Assembly: GCA_004151065.3 (NCBI GenBank)
Contig: NWUY0300008899.1
Coordinates: 66,269-91,751, forward strand
Origin: Larix sibirica
Taxonomy: Eukaryota; Streptophyta; Pinopsida; Pinales; Pinaceae
DNA length: 25,483 bases
Reading direction: 5' to 3'
Below the pieces are notes generated by a model. That model was not told the DNA's origin. It saw only the letters and a list, made by a program, of their open reading frames with translations, and searched no databases. This document shows positions 9,331-20,280 of the stretch, piece by piece (the stretch's first letter is position 1; the number at the start of each line of letters is the position of its first letter). The position numbers and the translations under genes are program-made.

Positions 9331-9843
9331 TGTTATGAGTTACTTTTTAATGGAACAAATACCAATCCAATACATTATTTGATAATGCATAGGTTAGATC
9401 ATTAAAACTTCTTGGAATATGAATATATGTGATTAATTCAAACTTCATTTAATAGGTCTCACCCATAATTACTTTGGTAGAAGCATGGGATCGCATATAT
9501 TATAGACGACATTTAGTTGTGACACTGCCAACTATGAGTCCAGGTGAACTACCAAGTGTCAAATTCCAAGTGAAATGGATTATGACGGTAGCTCAATAAC
9601 TACTCTATATTCAATGATGTTATTGGTTTCCCAGTCAATACAAACCACACCCGAGCTCAAAAGTTGACATGTGGGAGAATAAATCACCCAAGCTATGGAA
9701 GTAACATTCCAAGTGTGACAGTTGGTGCCATCTCCAAATCCCACATACATAGGTGTATCCAATGACATCTTCCAATCAAGCATGAAGCATGATAAGCAAA
9801 TAAAAAAACAAATAATACAAATAAAAAGAAAGCAACTAAACAA
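9331..9843 (-). pseudogene. RNase H domain downstream of Ty3 integrase, copy 2
   Basis: Same as 2060-2572, with GFGDG, NNIIEY, LVVHLDS and the final Asp-to-Tyr change. The two copies share every stop I located, so they separated after the gene had died or are the same locus represented twice. Confidence 0.75.
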
Positions 9844-9886
9844 CCTATAAACAACATGTACAGGGCTATTGCTTAGTCATTATCGA

Positions 9887-11164
9887 CTAGGTGTAATACT
9901 TATTTAAATAGATCCCATTTTGGGGCTCACTTAGGACATTCTCCTCACAATACACCAACTCATAGGCTCCTTTGTTGATAATCTAGCATGCCTCGCTAGG
10001 TAAGGACCGTGCTACATGGGATTATCCTTACATGTACCCAACTTATCCTTATCCTAGTCATAAACCAAGACTAGGTATTCTTCAAAGAAGACTTTGGGTC
10101 AAATATATTTGTCATATTGAAGATCGACATGCTTCTTATGTGCCTTCTTCATTGTTGTTGCATCTCTGTGATGCTCATCAAGTTGTTATGGGCAAATGAG
10201 ACATTCTTCTTTGATGATCATGTTAGCTAGGAGTTCTATAGCTATCTTTAATGATGGGATTTCACATTCAATCGGTAAAATGGCTTCACGCCATGAAGCA
10301 ACTAGAAAGGAATAAAATCAATAATAGTCTTGACTGAGGTACAATAGCCTCATAGAGATAGAAAGAGTATTAAATGCCAATTATTTTTACTCATATTAAT
10401 TTTCCTCTAGAGAATGGTTTTAAAATTCTTATTCACAACTTCTACTTGTTCGTTCCCCTGAGGATAGTAAGGTGATGAGTGTTCTCGATGAAAACATAAC
10501 TTGGTGGCTAATTTTGTCATCGTCTTATTTTGAAAATAAGTGCCATGATCAATGATAATCTCTTTGGGAACACCAAACCTATCAATGACAAGAATGAATA
10601 AGGATATCATTGTTGCTTCACCATTGTTCATGAAGGAAAGCATAGCTTCACCCCACTAAGTGAAGTAATCAATGGCTACAATGATATATGTGTGGCCTTA
10701 CATCGAAGTTGGGTTACAGGTTGTGAAATCCACCCCCAACTTGACGAAGAGGCCAATTGTGACCACATGATATAATTGATTTGAGTGTACACAGATATTT
10801 TTCATTTAAATTTGGCATGTATGACATTTATTGATTGCTTTGACACAATCTATGAATATGGATGGCTAAAAATATCCAACACATCAACTTTTCCACACAG
10901 TAGCGAACCCAGATAAATGATCGCCACAATCTCCACCATGGAAATTATTCATAACCTTCTCCACCTCCTCACAAGTCAGACATCGATGCAAAATTAAATC
11001 AACCACACAATGATACAAAGTGTTGTTGATAACAAGGTAGCTCTTTGTGTGGTGACAAATACGTCGTTGTTCATCATGAGAAAAGTGAGAGGGGAACCTT
11101 TGGGTTTGGAAAGGATATCTCCATACCAAGGGAGGCACTGTTGATTATTGTCCACAATTTTTTA
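9887..11164 (-). pseudogene. Ty3/gypsy integrase, copy 2
   Basis: Same as 2616-3893: zinc-binding part in 11138-10884, catalytic core with the D-x35-E pair in 10643-10407, and C-terminal NGIYLNKYYT before the stop at 9887. It is broken at the same positions. Confidence 0.88.
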
Positions 11165-11175
11165 TATTAACTATA

Positions 11176-12550
11176 TGTTAGATTGATCAAAACCACCTAT
11201 GGCTAAGAACAATGCCTTATGTTGCACAGGGAAACTTTGAAAAAACTCTAAATTTGACATGGCACGCAAAGACAAGGCTAAATCCTCAATAAGACTATAA
11301 TTTTGAGCAACTCCAGCATTAGGATTATGAATGGATCTTCATAATACACCCTTGGGAGAGTGATCCATTGCATCAACAATCATTTTTTCTATTTGAATAT
11401 AAGGCAATGGTTGTGACGTAGATGGTACTTTATCCTTAGAACTAGAGTCAAAGGAATCATAATTGTGCACTCTAGTCTAGATGTTTAACATCCACTCACG
11501 AATTTAAACCTTGGTATTTGATGGATTTCCCCCTCGAGGAGATGTACCTTGATTTCCCCCTTGCATAGGTGCAAGGCTATTTGGGATACCATCAATTAAT
11601 TTTTGGTCCCACGGAGGGAATGGAATCATTAGAACAATGAGTTGCTAAGGTGTTTCTTGTTGAGCCAACAAGCATTGAGTTTCCTCCATTTCAAGCTACT
11701 AATAAGTAAGGTGCTCATCCTAGCATAAATTCCAAGGAAACTTATCCTTCTTCTTCTCTTTTTTGCCCCCACCAATGTTGTTATTATTATTGTTTATGGG
11801 CCCTTGCTTGGAATTTTTTTTCCCTCTGGTTTGTTGGTTCCCTTTTCGATCAAAGTTTTGAATTGAAAGGACATTTGAGGTTTATTTCAAGAATGAGTTG
11901 CTAGCATTATTCTAAGCAAGAGTAATAGTGTTAGAATATATAGACATATGTCCCATCTTATACAACACTTGACTTGTTGTGGAATTCTCAACGGAACCAC
12001 TCACACCATCAATGTGTGGTCTTAGTTTTGGATTTGTCAGGTCTTTTTTGGCCCAAGGTGCATTTGGAAATATATTGTAGAGAACCTTCGATCGAGAATA
12101 TACCAAATCTAACCAGTGGGCTTTCACAATGGCATGCGCTTTAGTGGTGACCCTTGATAGGACCATGTCCTTAGAAATATATGGCAGTAACGATTTCACA
12201 AACCAATCTACTAAAAATGCATAGGGGATTTGCACTTTTATCATGCAACGCCTCCTCCTCCATTCATGAATGCAATCCTAAATGTGAGTGGTGGTGTCTT
12301 GTCAAAATGACGTTAAGAATTTAGTCCTCGTCTCATACCGAACTAGAAGTTGGAAATGTGTTAAAAATGTCATAACTATGGATGAAAAATCATTGTAAAA
12401 TGAGCTCGTGAGTTCGAAATATCACTTCGCGATAGCCTCGATCAAGGTTCATTGGAAGAGTCTAAGTCTAATACTGTCGTCCATCAATGAGTTAAAGGAA
12501 CATCATCACTTGAATAGTGGTATCTTCTCCAACTCTCCCTTCGAATAGAA
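11176..12550 (-). pseudogene. Ty3/gypsy gag C-terminal part, copy 2
   Basis: Same as 3905-5279, including the 110-residue capsid frame at 12244-11912 and the direct jump from the pre-protease region to the integrase linker. In this copy the copia element that interrupts gag is followed through to its far side, where the N-terminal half of gag resumes at 15406-15998 on the same strand. Confidence 0.75.
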
Positions 12551-12818
12551 TGTGATGTGATGCTTATGTGGGGATGCTCAAGCCTGTAAGAGTGAAATTT
12601 CTTGAAGAACAAGAAAATCAATCCTTTCGTGGATGTTTCCCCATTGGGGTTTTACCATGTAAAATCAGTCCTCTCCTCTCTCTTTCCTTTCTGGCATTAT
12701 TTTATTCATTATTTGATCATGTGTTGATAAGAGATTAGGCTAGCAAGATTTTGGTTATTGATTTACACGATAGTAATCTTTTTTTATATGTTAATGCATA
12801 TTTCTCAATAATCTAACA
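12551..12818 (+). mobile_element. Copia LTR end, copy 2
   Basis: Same as 5280-5547, ending TCTAACA before the primer site. It pairs with the 3' LTR at 14749-15405, which is complete on its left side. Confidence 0.75.
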
Positions 12819-12833
12819 TGGTATTAGAGTTGG
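12819..12833 (+). promoter_or_regulatory. Primer binding site, tRNA-iMet type, copy 2
   Basis: TGGTATTAGAGTTGG, identical to 5548-5562. Confidence 0.8.
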
Positions 12834-13441
12834 TTATTGAGCTCTACCTCCTTTAGTAAATTTTAGTTAAAAAAACAAGTTCAAGCATCAAATTTCTTCA
12901 TTGTTTTTATGAGGCCCTCCTTCTCTTGTAGATCTACCATAATATATGGACAATTATTGAGATTTTACACTAAATCTAGACATTATTCTACATCTATTAT
13001 TTTTTTTAAACCATAACCTCACCGTTATTTAAAAAAAAAAAGAAGATTTTTTTAGTTTTTACTTGATATTTCATTAGATCTAAAGTAGAAATCCATAGTA
13101 TCTTATCTCCATCCAACCAGCTTTGGCATCCACAAGTTTCCAGTTATAGGCATTTACAATCGCACACGCATGTTGCAATCTACAAAAGTGCGTATACACA
13201 CACTTTTCCTTATCGACATGCACATACACACGTGCCTTCACCTACAAGAAAGCGTGCATATCCCTTTTCAAAGTGAAATTTTGTTGTAAGTTTATTTTTT
13301 GTTGTTCTTTTGTTGAGGATTTGCTTGATTTGTTAGTAGGTGCTTCAAGGTTTCATCATTGGTGAGTATTTATCTAAAAATTTTGTCATTAGCTTATTGT
13401 ATTTATTGCATTATTTTTTTAGTTTTGTAGCTTTAATCATC
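12834..13441 (+). other. Copia leader, copy 2, no gene seen
   Basis: Same as 5563-6170; untranslated leader by position. Confidence 0.5.
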
Positions 13442-13582
13442 ATGTTTGTAGAGGCTATTTATGTTCCTGAGTTACTTGCCACTAACTTTATTGTATGGAA
13501 GATGATTGACATTTTCAGGAGCACAAATCTCTATCTTTTTTTCATGGTGACAACAAGAAACCAGCCGATGCCAAAGACTTAG
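13442..13582 (+). pseudogene. Copia gag N-terminal remnant, copy 2
   Basis: Same frame as 6171-6311 (ELLATNFIVWK, then FRSTNLY), followed by the same frameshift and loss of all pol domains. Confidence 0.6.
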
Positions 13583-14181
13583 TTGTTTGGTGACAATATT
13601 TTTCATCTATATACGATATCAGTTTTTTGCATCCATAGTTTTGCTCAATATTTATATGCTCTTGCTAACCCTTGTTTGTGTAAAAGCAAGTTCATGTTTT
13701 TCTATCTTTCATGTTTCATGTCTTGATTTTTCTTTTTCATTATGGGCTTATCATGTTGATTTAAGCTTTACTCTTGGAATTTCTTTCATGCATATTATCT
13801 CTCTACTTGCTTCACTTTCTCCATAGGGGTCTCTGTGAAGAGTTGTGGGATAACTTGGTTCTGCAAATTATTCATGTTTTGAGTTCTTAGCATATTAATG
13901 GTCATTTGACATTAATTCTTGATAGTAGCAGGTGTCTTCTCCTAGCACTTTATTGAGGATATGATTGCAATTCGTAATGGCTTCCTACATTGTTCCTCTC
14001 TACATCTTATCCTTGACAACAACAAAGTTTGAAACTATTTGCCACTTTATTCGAGATATTTGAAGTTATCATTAAGTGGGAATGCATTGTAATAAAATAC
14101 CATATAATGCCACCTTCTTCTAGTTAAAATGTATTGTAATGAAATGCCATATTCTTCCTGTAAATTCATGATGATTGTCAG
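13583..14181 (+). other. Copia internal non-coding sequence, copy 2
   Basis: Same as 6312-6910 except for a cluster of substitutions at 13690-13702 and one at 13758. No domain recognised. Confidence 0.5.
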
Positions 14182-14589
14182 TGGGCCATATTTTTCAATG
14201 TATAGGCCATTTGGGATCTTGTATTCGTAAAGAGGTCTACTGCAAATTTCTTTCAGCTTGGTTGTGAAGACTGTCTATTGGCCACATTCTCCAATGTATA
14301 GGTCACTAAGGTTCATGTATTCACAATGAGGATTATTGCAAATTTCTTGCATCTTTCAACTTGGATGTGAGGATTGTATGTTGGACCCATTTTCTTATCT
14401 ATAGGTCATATGAGGTTCTTGTATTCACAATGAGGTCTACTGCAAAGTTCTTGCATCTTTCAACTTGGTTGTGATGATTGTTTGTTGAACACATTTCCCG
14501 TTGTATATCCTATCCACAGTATTTATACATAGCGTGAGGTGTACTACAGAGTTCTTTAATCTATTAGCTTGGTTTAGGTGCAATTTCAT
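14182..14589 (+). repeat. Four imperfect ~103 bp tandem repeats in copia 3' tail, copy 2
   Basis: Same array as 6911-7318, with substitutions at 14453 and 14575. Confidence 0.8.
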
Positions 14590-14596
14590 GATTAGT

Positions 14597-14748
14597 ACGA
14601 AGTGGTTGTTATCTTCATCAAATCCACGAGGTGACATTTGTGCATCTTCTCAACTTATTAGAAATTCTGGAAGTTGTCATCAAGGGGGAATGTTNATGCC
14701 ATCTTCCTCCATTTTTGTTCTATCTCCCTTGTCACCATCAAGGGGGGA
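14597..14748 (+). other. Copia 3' end with polypurine tract
   Basis: Unique sequence between the repeat and the LTR. CATCAAGGGGGGA at 14736-14748 lies directly before the LTR start and is the likely polypurine tract that primes plus-strand DNA synthesis. A near copy, CATCAAGGGGGAATGTT, stands at 14679-14694 and is cut by an N at 14695. The second unknown base may mark another assembly join, so this short region may be misassembled. Confidence 0.7.
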
Positions 14749-15405
14749 TGTTGGAATGTGTAATGATGTATAGTGAAATGTCGTTAGGTGTCATGATGTC
14801 TAGTGGTCTCATTCATTGTTGTACAAGCCTAGTTAAGACATTATGTAGACACAATGTGTCCTACCTATAAACAAGGCATAATATTCTACACAACTCTCTA
14901 ACTTATGAAAAAGGAGTTTTCCCACATGCATCATGGAGTGAAATTCTCTTATTACCATTCTTAATAAGAGAGGTGCAAAAATATGTATCCCACATGTATT
15001 CTGAGATGTGATCATCCATACCTCTAGCATATATAATAAAGGTGAAGGACACTCATTTTATACACACGCGCGCGCGCACACAATAGTGTGTGATACATGA
15101 AAGCACAATGTTGTGACATGAAGTCAACATGGAGTGTGGTGTGATGCTTATGTGGGGATGCTTAAGATTGTAAGAGTGAAATACTCCCGAAGAATAAGAA
15201 GATCAAGATTTCAATGCATGTCTCCCCATTTGGGGTTTTGCCACGTAAAATCGGTTCTCTTTTCTCTCTTTCCTTTCTTGCATATTTTATTGATTATTTG
15301 ATGTCTTGTGTTGATAGAAGACTAGACTAGTAAGGTTCCAGTTATTGATTTTCATGTTAGTAATCTATTGTTAAATGTTAATGTATATTTCTCAATAATC
15401 TAATA
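14749..15405 (+). mobile_element. Copia 3' LTR, 657 bp
   Basis: The LTR starts TGTTGGAATGTG directly after the polypurine tract and ends TCTAATA, a one-base variant of the TCTAACA end in the 5' LTR. A TATA-like TATATAA at 15030-15036 is a plausible promoter. A (CG)n/(CA)n run lies at about 15062-15081. The right part, 15135-15405, matches the truncated 5' LTR with several substitutions and small gaps. The divergence indicates an old insertion. No clear 5-base target duplication can be seen, because the other end is deleted. Confidence 0.7.
15030..15036 (+). promoter_or_regulatory. TATA-like box in the copia LTR
   Basis: TATATAA about 280 bases into the LTR, a usual place for the boundary of promoter and transcript start. 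Sequence-only prediction. Confidence 0.35.
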
Positions 15406-15998
15406 GGCACATTCAGTTTGGGAAAAACAGGAGGAGAACTTGCATTAAATGTTGACATTCCAAGAGAAAAGGAGCCTCTACTTTGAGAAATAACAAATGA
15501 GGTACCAATTCCACTAAGAGGGGTAACCACATGGGTAGGCCCTATGGGTGTCCTAGTGATAGGATTATTAGTGCCCCGTAGAGAAATATCGAACATGGGA
15601 GGGATATTGCCCAATATATGAACACAATATGAAGGGGTGGGAGTGCCCCCAACAATTGGTGCATTAGCAACAATACTCATGACGTTCCATTGAATTAAAG
15701 GGTCGCGATGCATGACATGATCTCTATGAGAGAAGCCAAATGTGTGCATAAGAAGTGGACTTTAAGGGTTGGTGAGAGGGGGATTGAATTTCGTTGTTGA
15801 TGGCCCGGGATTACTCGCGACCTTAGAAGGCCCAAAATCATCACAAGGAGGATGGGTAAGGGTCGTTTGAGGAATTGGTCCCACTAAATCTCTATGGATA
15901 TCCCACCCTTGAGGATTTTGATATTCTCCTTACCGAACATTACTTTAGGGATTGTTCGTAATAGAATGATTTTCTACTTTTGATGCACTAGTAGGCAT
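15406..15998 (-). pseudogene. Ty3/gypsy gag N-terminal part, interrupted by the copia element
   Basis: A single minus frame starts at ATG 15998 (MPTSASKVENHS) and runs about 198 codons with three stops, all upstream of 15750. It then stays open over 15749-15406, rich in Pro, Gly, Thr and Ser (GGTPTPSYCVHILGNIPP, TRTPIGPTHVVTPLSG), like the proline-rich N-terminus of plant Ty3 gag. The last residues before the LTR are FPKLNVP; beyond that the frame runs into LTR sequence. The capsid part resumes at 12550 (and 5279) on the same strand with a piece missing between. It is probably the same gene, split by the copia insertion. I have no domain hit for this low-complexity part, so the assignment rests on composition, strand and position. 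Confidence 0.55.
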
Positions 15999-17317
15999 GT
16001 TTCGATTGAGTTTTTGTCGAGAAGTAAGCAACTATGTACTTTCAAGGGAAATACCTCGGAGCCTATGAGATTGACAACATGGTTGATCAACCACTTTGAA
16101 CTAATCAACACAAATAGACACAATATAGGTAGGGTACTCAAACAACACTCCACTAAAAATTTCCTAAATGATTCTTAACAATCAACAAAACTCATCCAAA
16201 GACTTGTTTCAAGGTTTTAGATCCACAAAAACTGAGTCGCTGAAGAGCTGAAGAGAGAGACCTTTTGGGAGTTAGTTATTCAAGGAACAAGAGACAATTA
16301 TGGTAACCCTCTCTTAGAAATCACCCAAGGTGCAAGTACCCTCGCAAATATTATCACCCTCCATGGGATCTAAGGTGGATGTTATGCATCTACCGCAAGT
16401 ACTTCACACTTGTAGTCATCTAGGAAAAGAGCCTAAAGAAAGGCAATTAAGGATTACTTGTTCATAGAGAAATAGTTAGGCATAAAGGCCATGGTTTAGG
16501 TTTTTATGTATGGGTAGAGAATGTCGGACTAAGTCCTAGAATTTAAACATTAGATAGAAATGGTGTCACCCTGAGGACTTGTTACTTCACATAAATTTCC
16601 CAAGCATGCACACCACACTAAACAAGAAAAGAGGGGACTATCTTTGTAATTTTTTAAACTGACCTAGTGTTTGATGCATATGTAGGACACGCTTTTTCGA
16701 CCTCCCTAGCTATGATAGATTTTGTTTGAATAAACTAGGAGAGTTTCCCCTCCAATCCTGCATTAAGGCTTTAATATTGGACTGCATTGATTTTCTATAA
16801 CGAAGATTTTAATTTATAGTTTATTTTTTGGGTTGTTGATTACTCAAAAAAGGGTACGAAAGTGAACTTGACGATGTCCAAAAAATCTTAAAGAAATATT
16901 AAATTTATTAATACACATACAATTTCAAATATGAAGATTGCACTTATCTTTCAAGAAACTGCATATTCCAAATAACTTGCAAACAAAGGAAAAAATAAAA
17001 GAGATCGAAGCCTAAATCACCTCTAAAAGCAACTTTTCTTTTTCTTTTCAAATTGATTTTTGTAAGCCAAAACACTTACTACAAAATGCAACTTTCAAAA
17101 TAACATTAGAAATGCACCTAAAATGCATAAACAAAAAAATGTTTTTCTTTCAATGCACATGCAAAGAACAAAGATCAGATGAATGTTAAGTCCCTCAAAA
17201 TACATCCAGGAACCCTTTATAGTCCTAGAAAAGTAAAAAACAAACCCCCAAAACATCAAAAGTGAAAAAATTATCCACTTAGGAAACCCCCACGTGTTCT
17301 TCAAGGGAAACACATGT

Positions 17318-17353
17318 GTCCCTATGCCCTTCTTAAAGGAAAAGTATGGGGAC
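17318..17353. repeat. Imperfect hairpin GTCCCTATGCCCTTC / GGAAAAGTATGGGGAC
   Basis: Imperfect inverted repeat with a loop of about five bases, similar in style to the CATGCCTT hairpins. Confidence 0.4.
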
Positions 17354-18428
17354 CTGTGCTTGTTGAGAAAAAAACTTGTGGGGACAAGGTAAAAAGGGGA
17401 GAAAAAACTCCTAAATACTAGAAAAACTTCCAATTTTTGGTATCCGACAAGACGAGATTGGAAAAAATGGTGATTCCAATCAATTACCATGCTCCCTAAA
17501 GCCATAAAATAGATCAAGGAACCCCAAAAGGAATAAATCAATGAGTCATCTCCAACACGGTCACCATTTATGTTTATGGAAATCATTCTTAATAACTAAG
17601 GTTAGATCACCGACATAGTAAGATCAAAGCGTAACAACTCTACTTTCCAATTTCGAATAATTATTTCAATATCAAACAAGGAAGGATGGTGAGATATACC
17701 TTAGGCCAAATGAATGATCTCCTTATTGTAGTTTTTAATCACAATAAATTAGCTCTTTTATCATTCCAATCCACACTAAACCTACATCCAAACCAACAAG
17801 GAACCTTTCTCAAAGCTTTTCAATCAACAATAAAGATAATTGTTGAAATGCAAAATCCTAGCTAAGTGAAAATAACTACCTTCACGGACAATAATTCCAC
17901 CTCCAATCTAATAATAATTAAGGATATAAACCTACACATAGTTTGGTGGAGGGTGAAGGGGAGAAGAGGGATCTTCATTTTATTACAAAAATGAACAACA
18001 TGTTAGTTATATCTAAATCTTGCAAATGCACCTTCTTCACCATATTTTGTATTCATTCAGCTTGGACAACTCCTGGACTACTTCTCCTTGATGACTCCTT
18101 GATCATGAAAGGATGGGATAATTCAAGGGAATTAGAATCCCAACTCAGCTTCCAAGAGATAGATAACTAGAAACAAGGTTTTTTGATAGGAAAAAGGACC
18201 ATATAAATCACAGGCAATGACTTCTCAATCCTCCAACGTAAGTGTGCTTGATAGTTGTGGCGCCCCTCTCCAACAAATGTCCTTCTTTTATACTTTTGAG
18301 AGTTGGCTCAAATATAAGTTCGTGTGGGTTTGTAACCATGTTCAGGTGTACGAACCTCGATATCCCACTCAAGAGCATGCACTTAATGTGCTTTTATTAT
18401 TTTTTGCATTTTTTGGAGCACCCCGACA

Positions 18429-18451
18429 CCATGCCTTAAGGAAAGGCATGG
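18429..18451. repeat. Hairpin CCATGCCTT / AAGGCATGG
   Basis: Nine-base perfect stem with a five-base loop, sharing its stem with the hairpin at 1028-1053. Confidence 0.6.
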
Positions 18452-18517
18452 GGTCTTGCATGTTTCTTTGAGGAAAGAAGTGAGGGCCAATAAAAATTCA
18501 CTTTTTTGAAAGGATTC

Positions 18518-19668
18518 TCAATAGTTTAGAGGGAAAATAAGGCTAGTAGCCATTACAACAAGTGGATGATCTGATAATGCTATAACACAATCCAAGAAAT
18601 AATACACTATAAACAAAACATACCTCCATCCATCTTTGTGTCCAAGGATCCTCTCACCTCCAACTCTAAAAGCACATGCCCAACAATAAGGAAAATCTCC
18701 CAACAAGGATTGTACAACCACTAGGTAAAAGAGAATGCGTGCCAACAAACTTGAACATGTCCATTTGACCTATATGGCCCAAGGAATAACAAGCATCCCC
18801 ACACATATGACATGCATGGCCTCCATGGCGGCTCAAGGAGAGATAAAAAAAGTCATATGGTCCTCAAGAGGCTAAGATGGCCTGTGTGTAGATGTGACCA
18901 AGCAAGGAGTTGTTTTGGTCTTCTCCCAACAATCAACATGCTTCAAAAGATCAGAATTAGAAACCCACTACTTTATTGCAATAACTCTATGTTGGAGCCA
19001 CTAATTTACAATCTCATAGATGAAGGGTCGATGTGCAAAAAAAATTTTTTGGGGCTCTCTATTTGCTAAAGAAAATGAAGTTAAGCAATAAAACACAAAG
19101 CTACAATATATAATGCATCCTGCTCCATTGAAATAGTTGGGAAACTATTAGAAACACAATGTAGCTTCTATTAATACACATATGCAACACAAACATAACA
19201 ATTAATACATACACAAATAAAATCCATCACATGTGAACACAATATTTACCCTGAAAAGCCGAATGGGAAAACCAACTTCAAATGGTTGGTTTTCTCTCAT
19301 TTCAACAATATTTGCTTACAATGCAACTCGCTGCTCTTTGTGCATCCTCTTCTCTTAGCTAGCTAAATGCAAAAAAACCTTTTGAGAGCGAAGTTACAAG
19401 AAAATATAGAAGATACAGGGGGCAATGGAAGGGCCAAGAGATTGAAATTTTAGTTCGACCCATTCCTCTCTCTCTTTTTTTGTAATTCATCATTGTTTTA
19501 TATTATTGTCCATAAATTATTACATTATTGAGGAGTATATTACCTCCTAAGGAGGGAGGCCTTGGCCTAATCTTAATAAAGTTTAAAAATAGCATATTAA
19601 GTATATATTATAAGCCTAAATGTTGTCTTGCCAAAAGTCAAAATATAGTTGATAGGATCATTCTTAAA
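18518..19668. other. No gene seen; possible copia LTR on the right side
   Basis: Short frames on both strands have no recognisable motif. The stretch 19440-19600 has features common in the end of a plant LTR: a CT-rich tract, a long T run, AATAAA at about 19576, and AGGAGG/CCTCC inverted repeats. It leads directly to a primer-site-like sequence at 19669. Confidence 0.3.
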
Positions 19669-19683
19669 CTTAGTATCAGACCG
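19669..19683 (+). promoter_or_regulatory. Possible tRNA-iMet primer site of a second copia element
   Basis: CTTAGTATCAGACCG resembles the standard TGGTATCAGAGC, with 10 of 12 bases shared. No gag follows on the plus strand, so if real it marks a solo or broken LTR. Confidence 0.3.
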
Positions 19684-19879
19684 ATAATCATGATATAAAA
19701 AAAGAAGGCCTACCTAATTGGCTTCAACATTGTGCTTGCAAACTATAATTCAAAGTTAGAAGAGACCCTCCAAACTAGAAAGCAAATAGACATAAAATAA
19801 AGAGAACTTGGTGACCTGAGGATCTGTATCAATGTTCATTGTCAAAGTTAGAATCCAAGATGATGAAATTTGGTTAAGA

Positions 19880-20280
19880 TAGTTGAAGTTACTCCATCTG
19901 CATCTCCCTTGCCTTTGTTCCTTGAGGTTTTGCATCTACCTATACCACTCCTTCCTTGAGGCCCTAACAGACTCAAATTAGGGCATAATACTTGGCTTCC
20001 ATGAAATCAATCTTCCTCAAGATGTGTGAGTGGAGCTTGGATTATTTTTCCTCCATTGTTTTCGCAATGAGTGATTTGACCAACTGATAAATTTCCATCA
20101 TCCTATAAAAATTTGTACCCCTACTTCTAGAAAATCCAATACCAAGCATCCACTCTAGAGCATCCATGTCTACCCGATTTGAGGATGAAGCCCCTCTCAT
20201 ATCCCTTGCTTCATTCTCTAATTTGTTGTTTTTTTCCTTGATCAAGTTAGAGTGGGACTAGTGGTACTTGTTAGTCATGG
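19880..20280 (-). pseudogene. Unrecognised decayed minus-strand ORF, coiled-coil-like
   Basis: The minus strand gives an open frame at 20245-20042 (67 residues, LENEARDMRGASSSN, EWMLGIG, EIYQLVKSLIAK). Beyond the stop the same frame continues readably as HILRKIDFMEAKYYALI and GLKEGVV. Upstream, 20500-20300 also reads as charged, Lys/Glu-rich peptide (MVNKQATSHVEMKGK, VEDRLNFLEEAG) in more than one frame. The heptad-like spacing of hydrophobic residues among Lys/Glu suggests a coiled coil. I do not recognise the family; a retroelement gag-like protein or a host gene exon are both possible. It lies downstream of the LINE on the same strand, outside its ORF2. Confidence 0.3.

Larger units (their letters stand above)
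7332..14596 (+). repeat. 7.27 kb direct repeat, copy 2
   Basis: Copy of 61-7330 at offset +7271. Beyond its end the copia element continues naturally to its polypurine tract and 3' LTR, whereas copy 1 is cut off at the N. Copy 2 is therefore the more complete version on the right, and copy 1 on the left. Confidence 0.97.
5280..15405 (+). mobile_element. Copia retrotransposon remnant nested in Ty3 gag (extent as assembled)
   Basis: Plus-strand order is LTR end, primer site, leader, gag start, tail repeats, polypurine tract, 3' LTR. As assembled, this span also contains the second copy of the Ty3 part (7332-12550). If the 7.27 kb repeat is an assembly duplicate, the true element is only 12551-15405, about 2.9 kb, a strongly deleted derivative. 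Ty3 gag on the opposite strand flanks both ends, so the copia element is the younger of the two. Confidence 0.65.
15999..18517 (-). other. Ty3 leader and probable 5' LTR, unresolved
   Basis: By position, upstream of gag on the minus strand, this should hold the leader, primer site and 5' LTR. I found no convincing primer site and could not align it with 62-1194. The open frames (17095-17586 minus, 17943-18170 plus, 18217-18471 plus) show no recognisable motif and look incidental. Two hairpins of the same style as at 1028 occur at 17318 and 18429, which hints that both ends of the element contain related sequence. Confidence 0.3.

Noticed and set aside
16560-16590. GGTGTCACC as a Ty3 primer site
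   Set aside because: It is a short palindrome without enough match to known plant Ty3 primer sites, and no LTR end adjoins it.
17095-17586. Longest open frame in the window, 163 residues, minus strand
   Set aside because: Phe/Tyr/Trp-rich with no motif, spanning the hairpin at 17318; probably chance in a stop-poor AT-rich stretch of the Ty3 leader or LTR.
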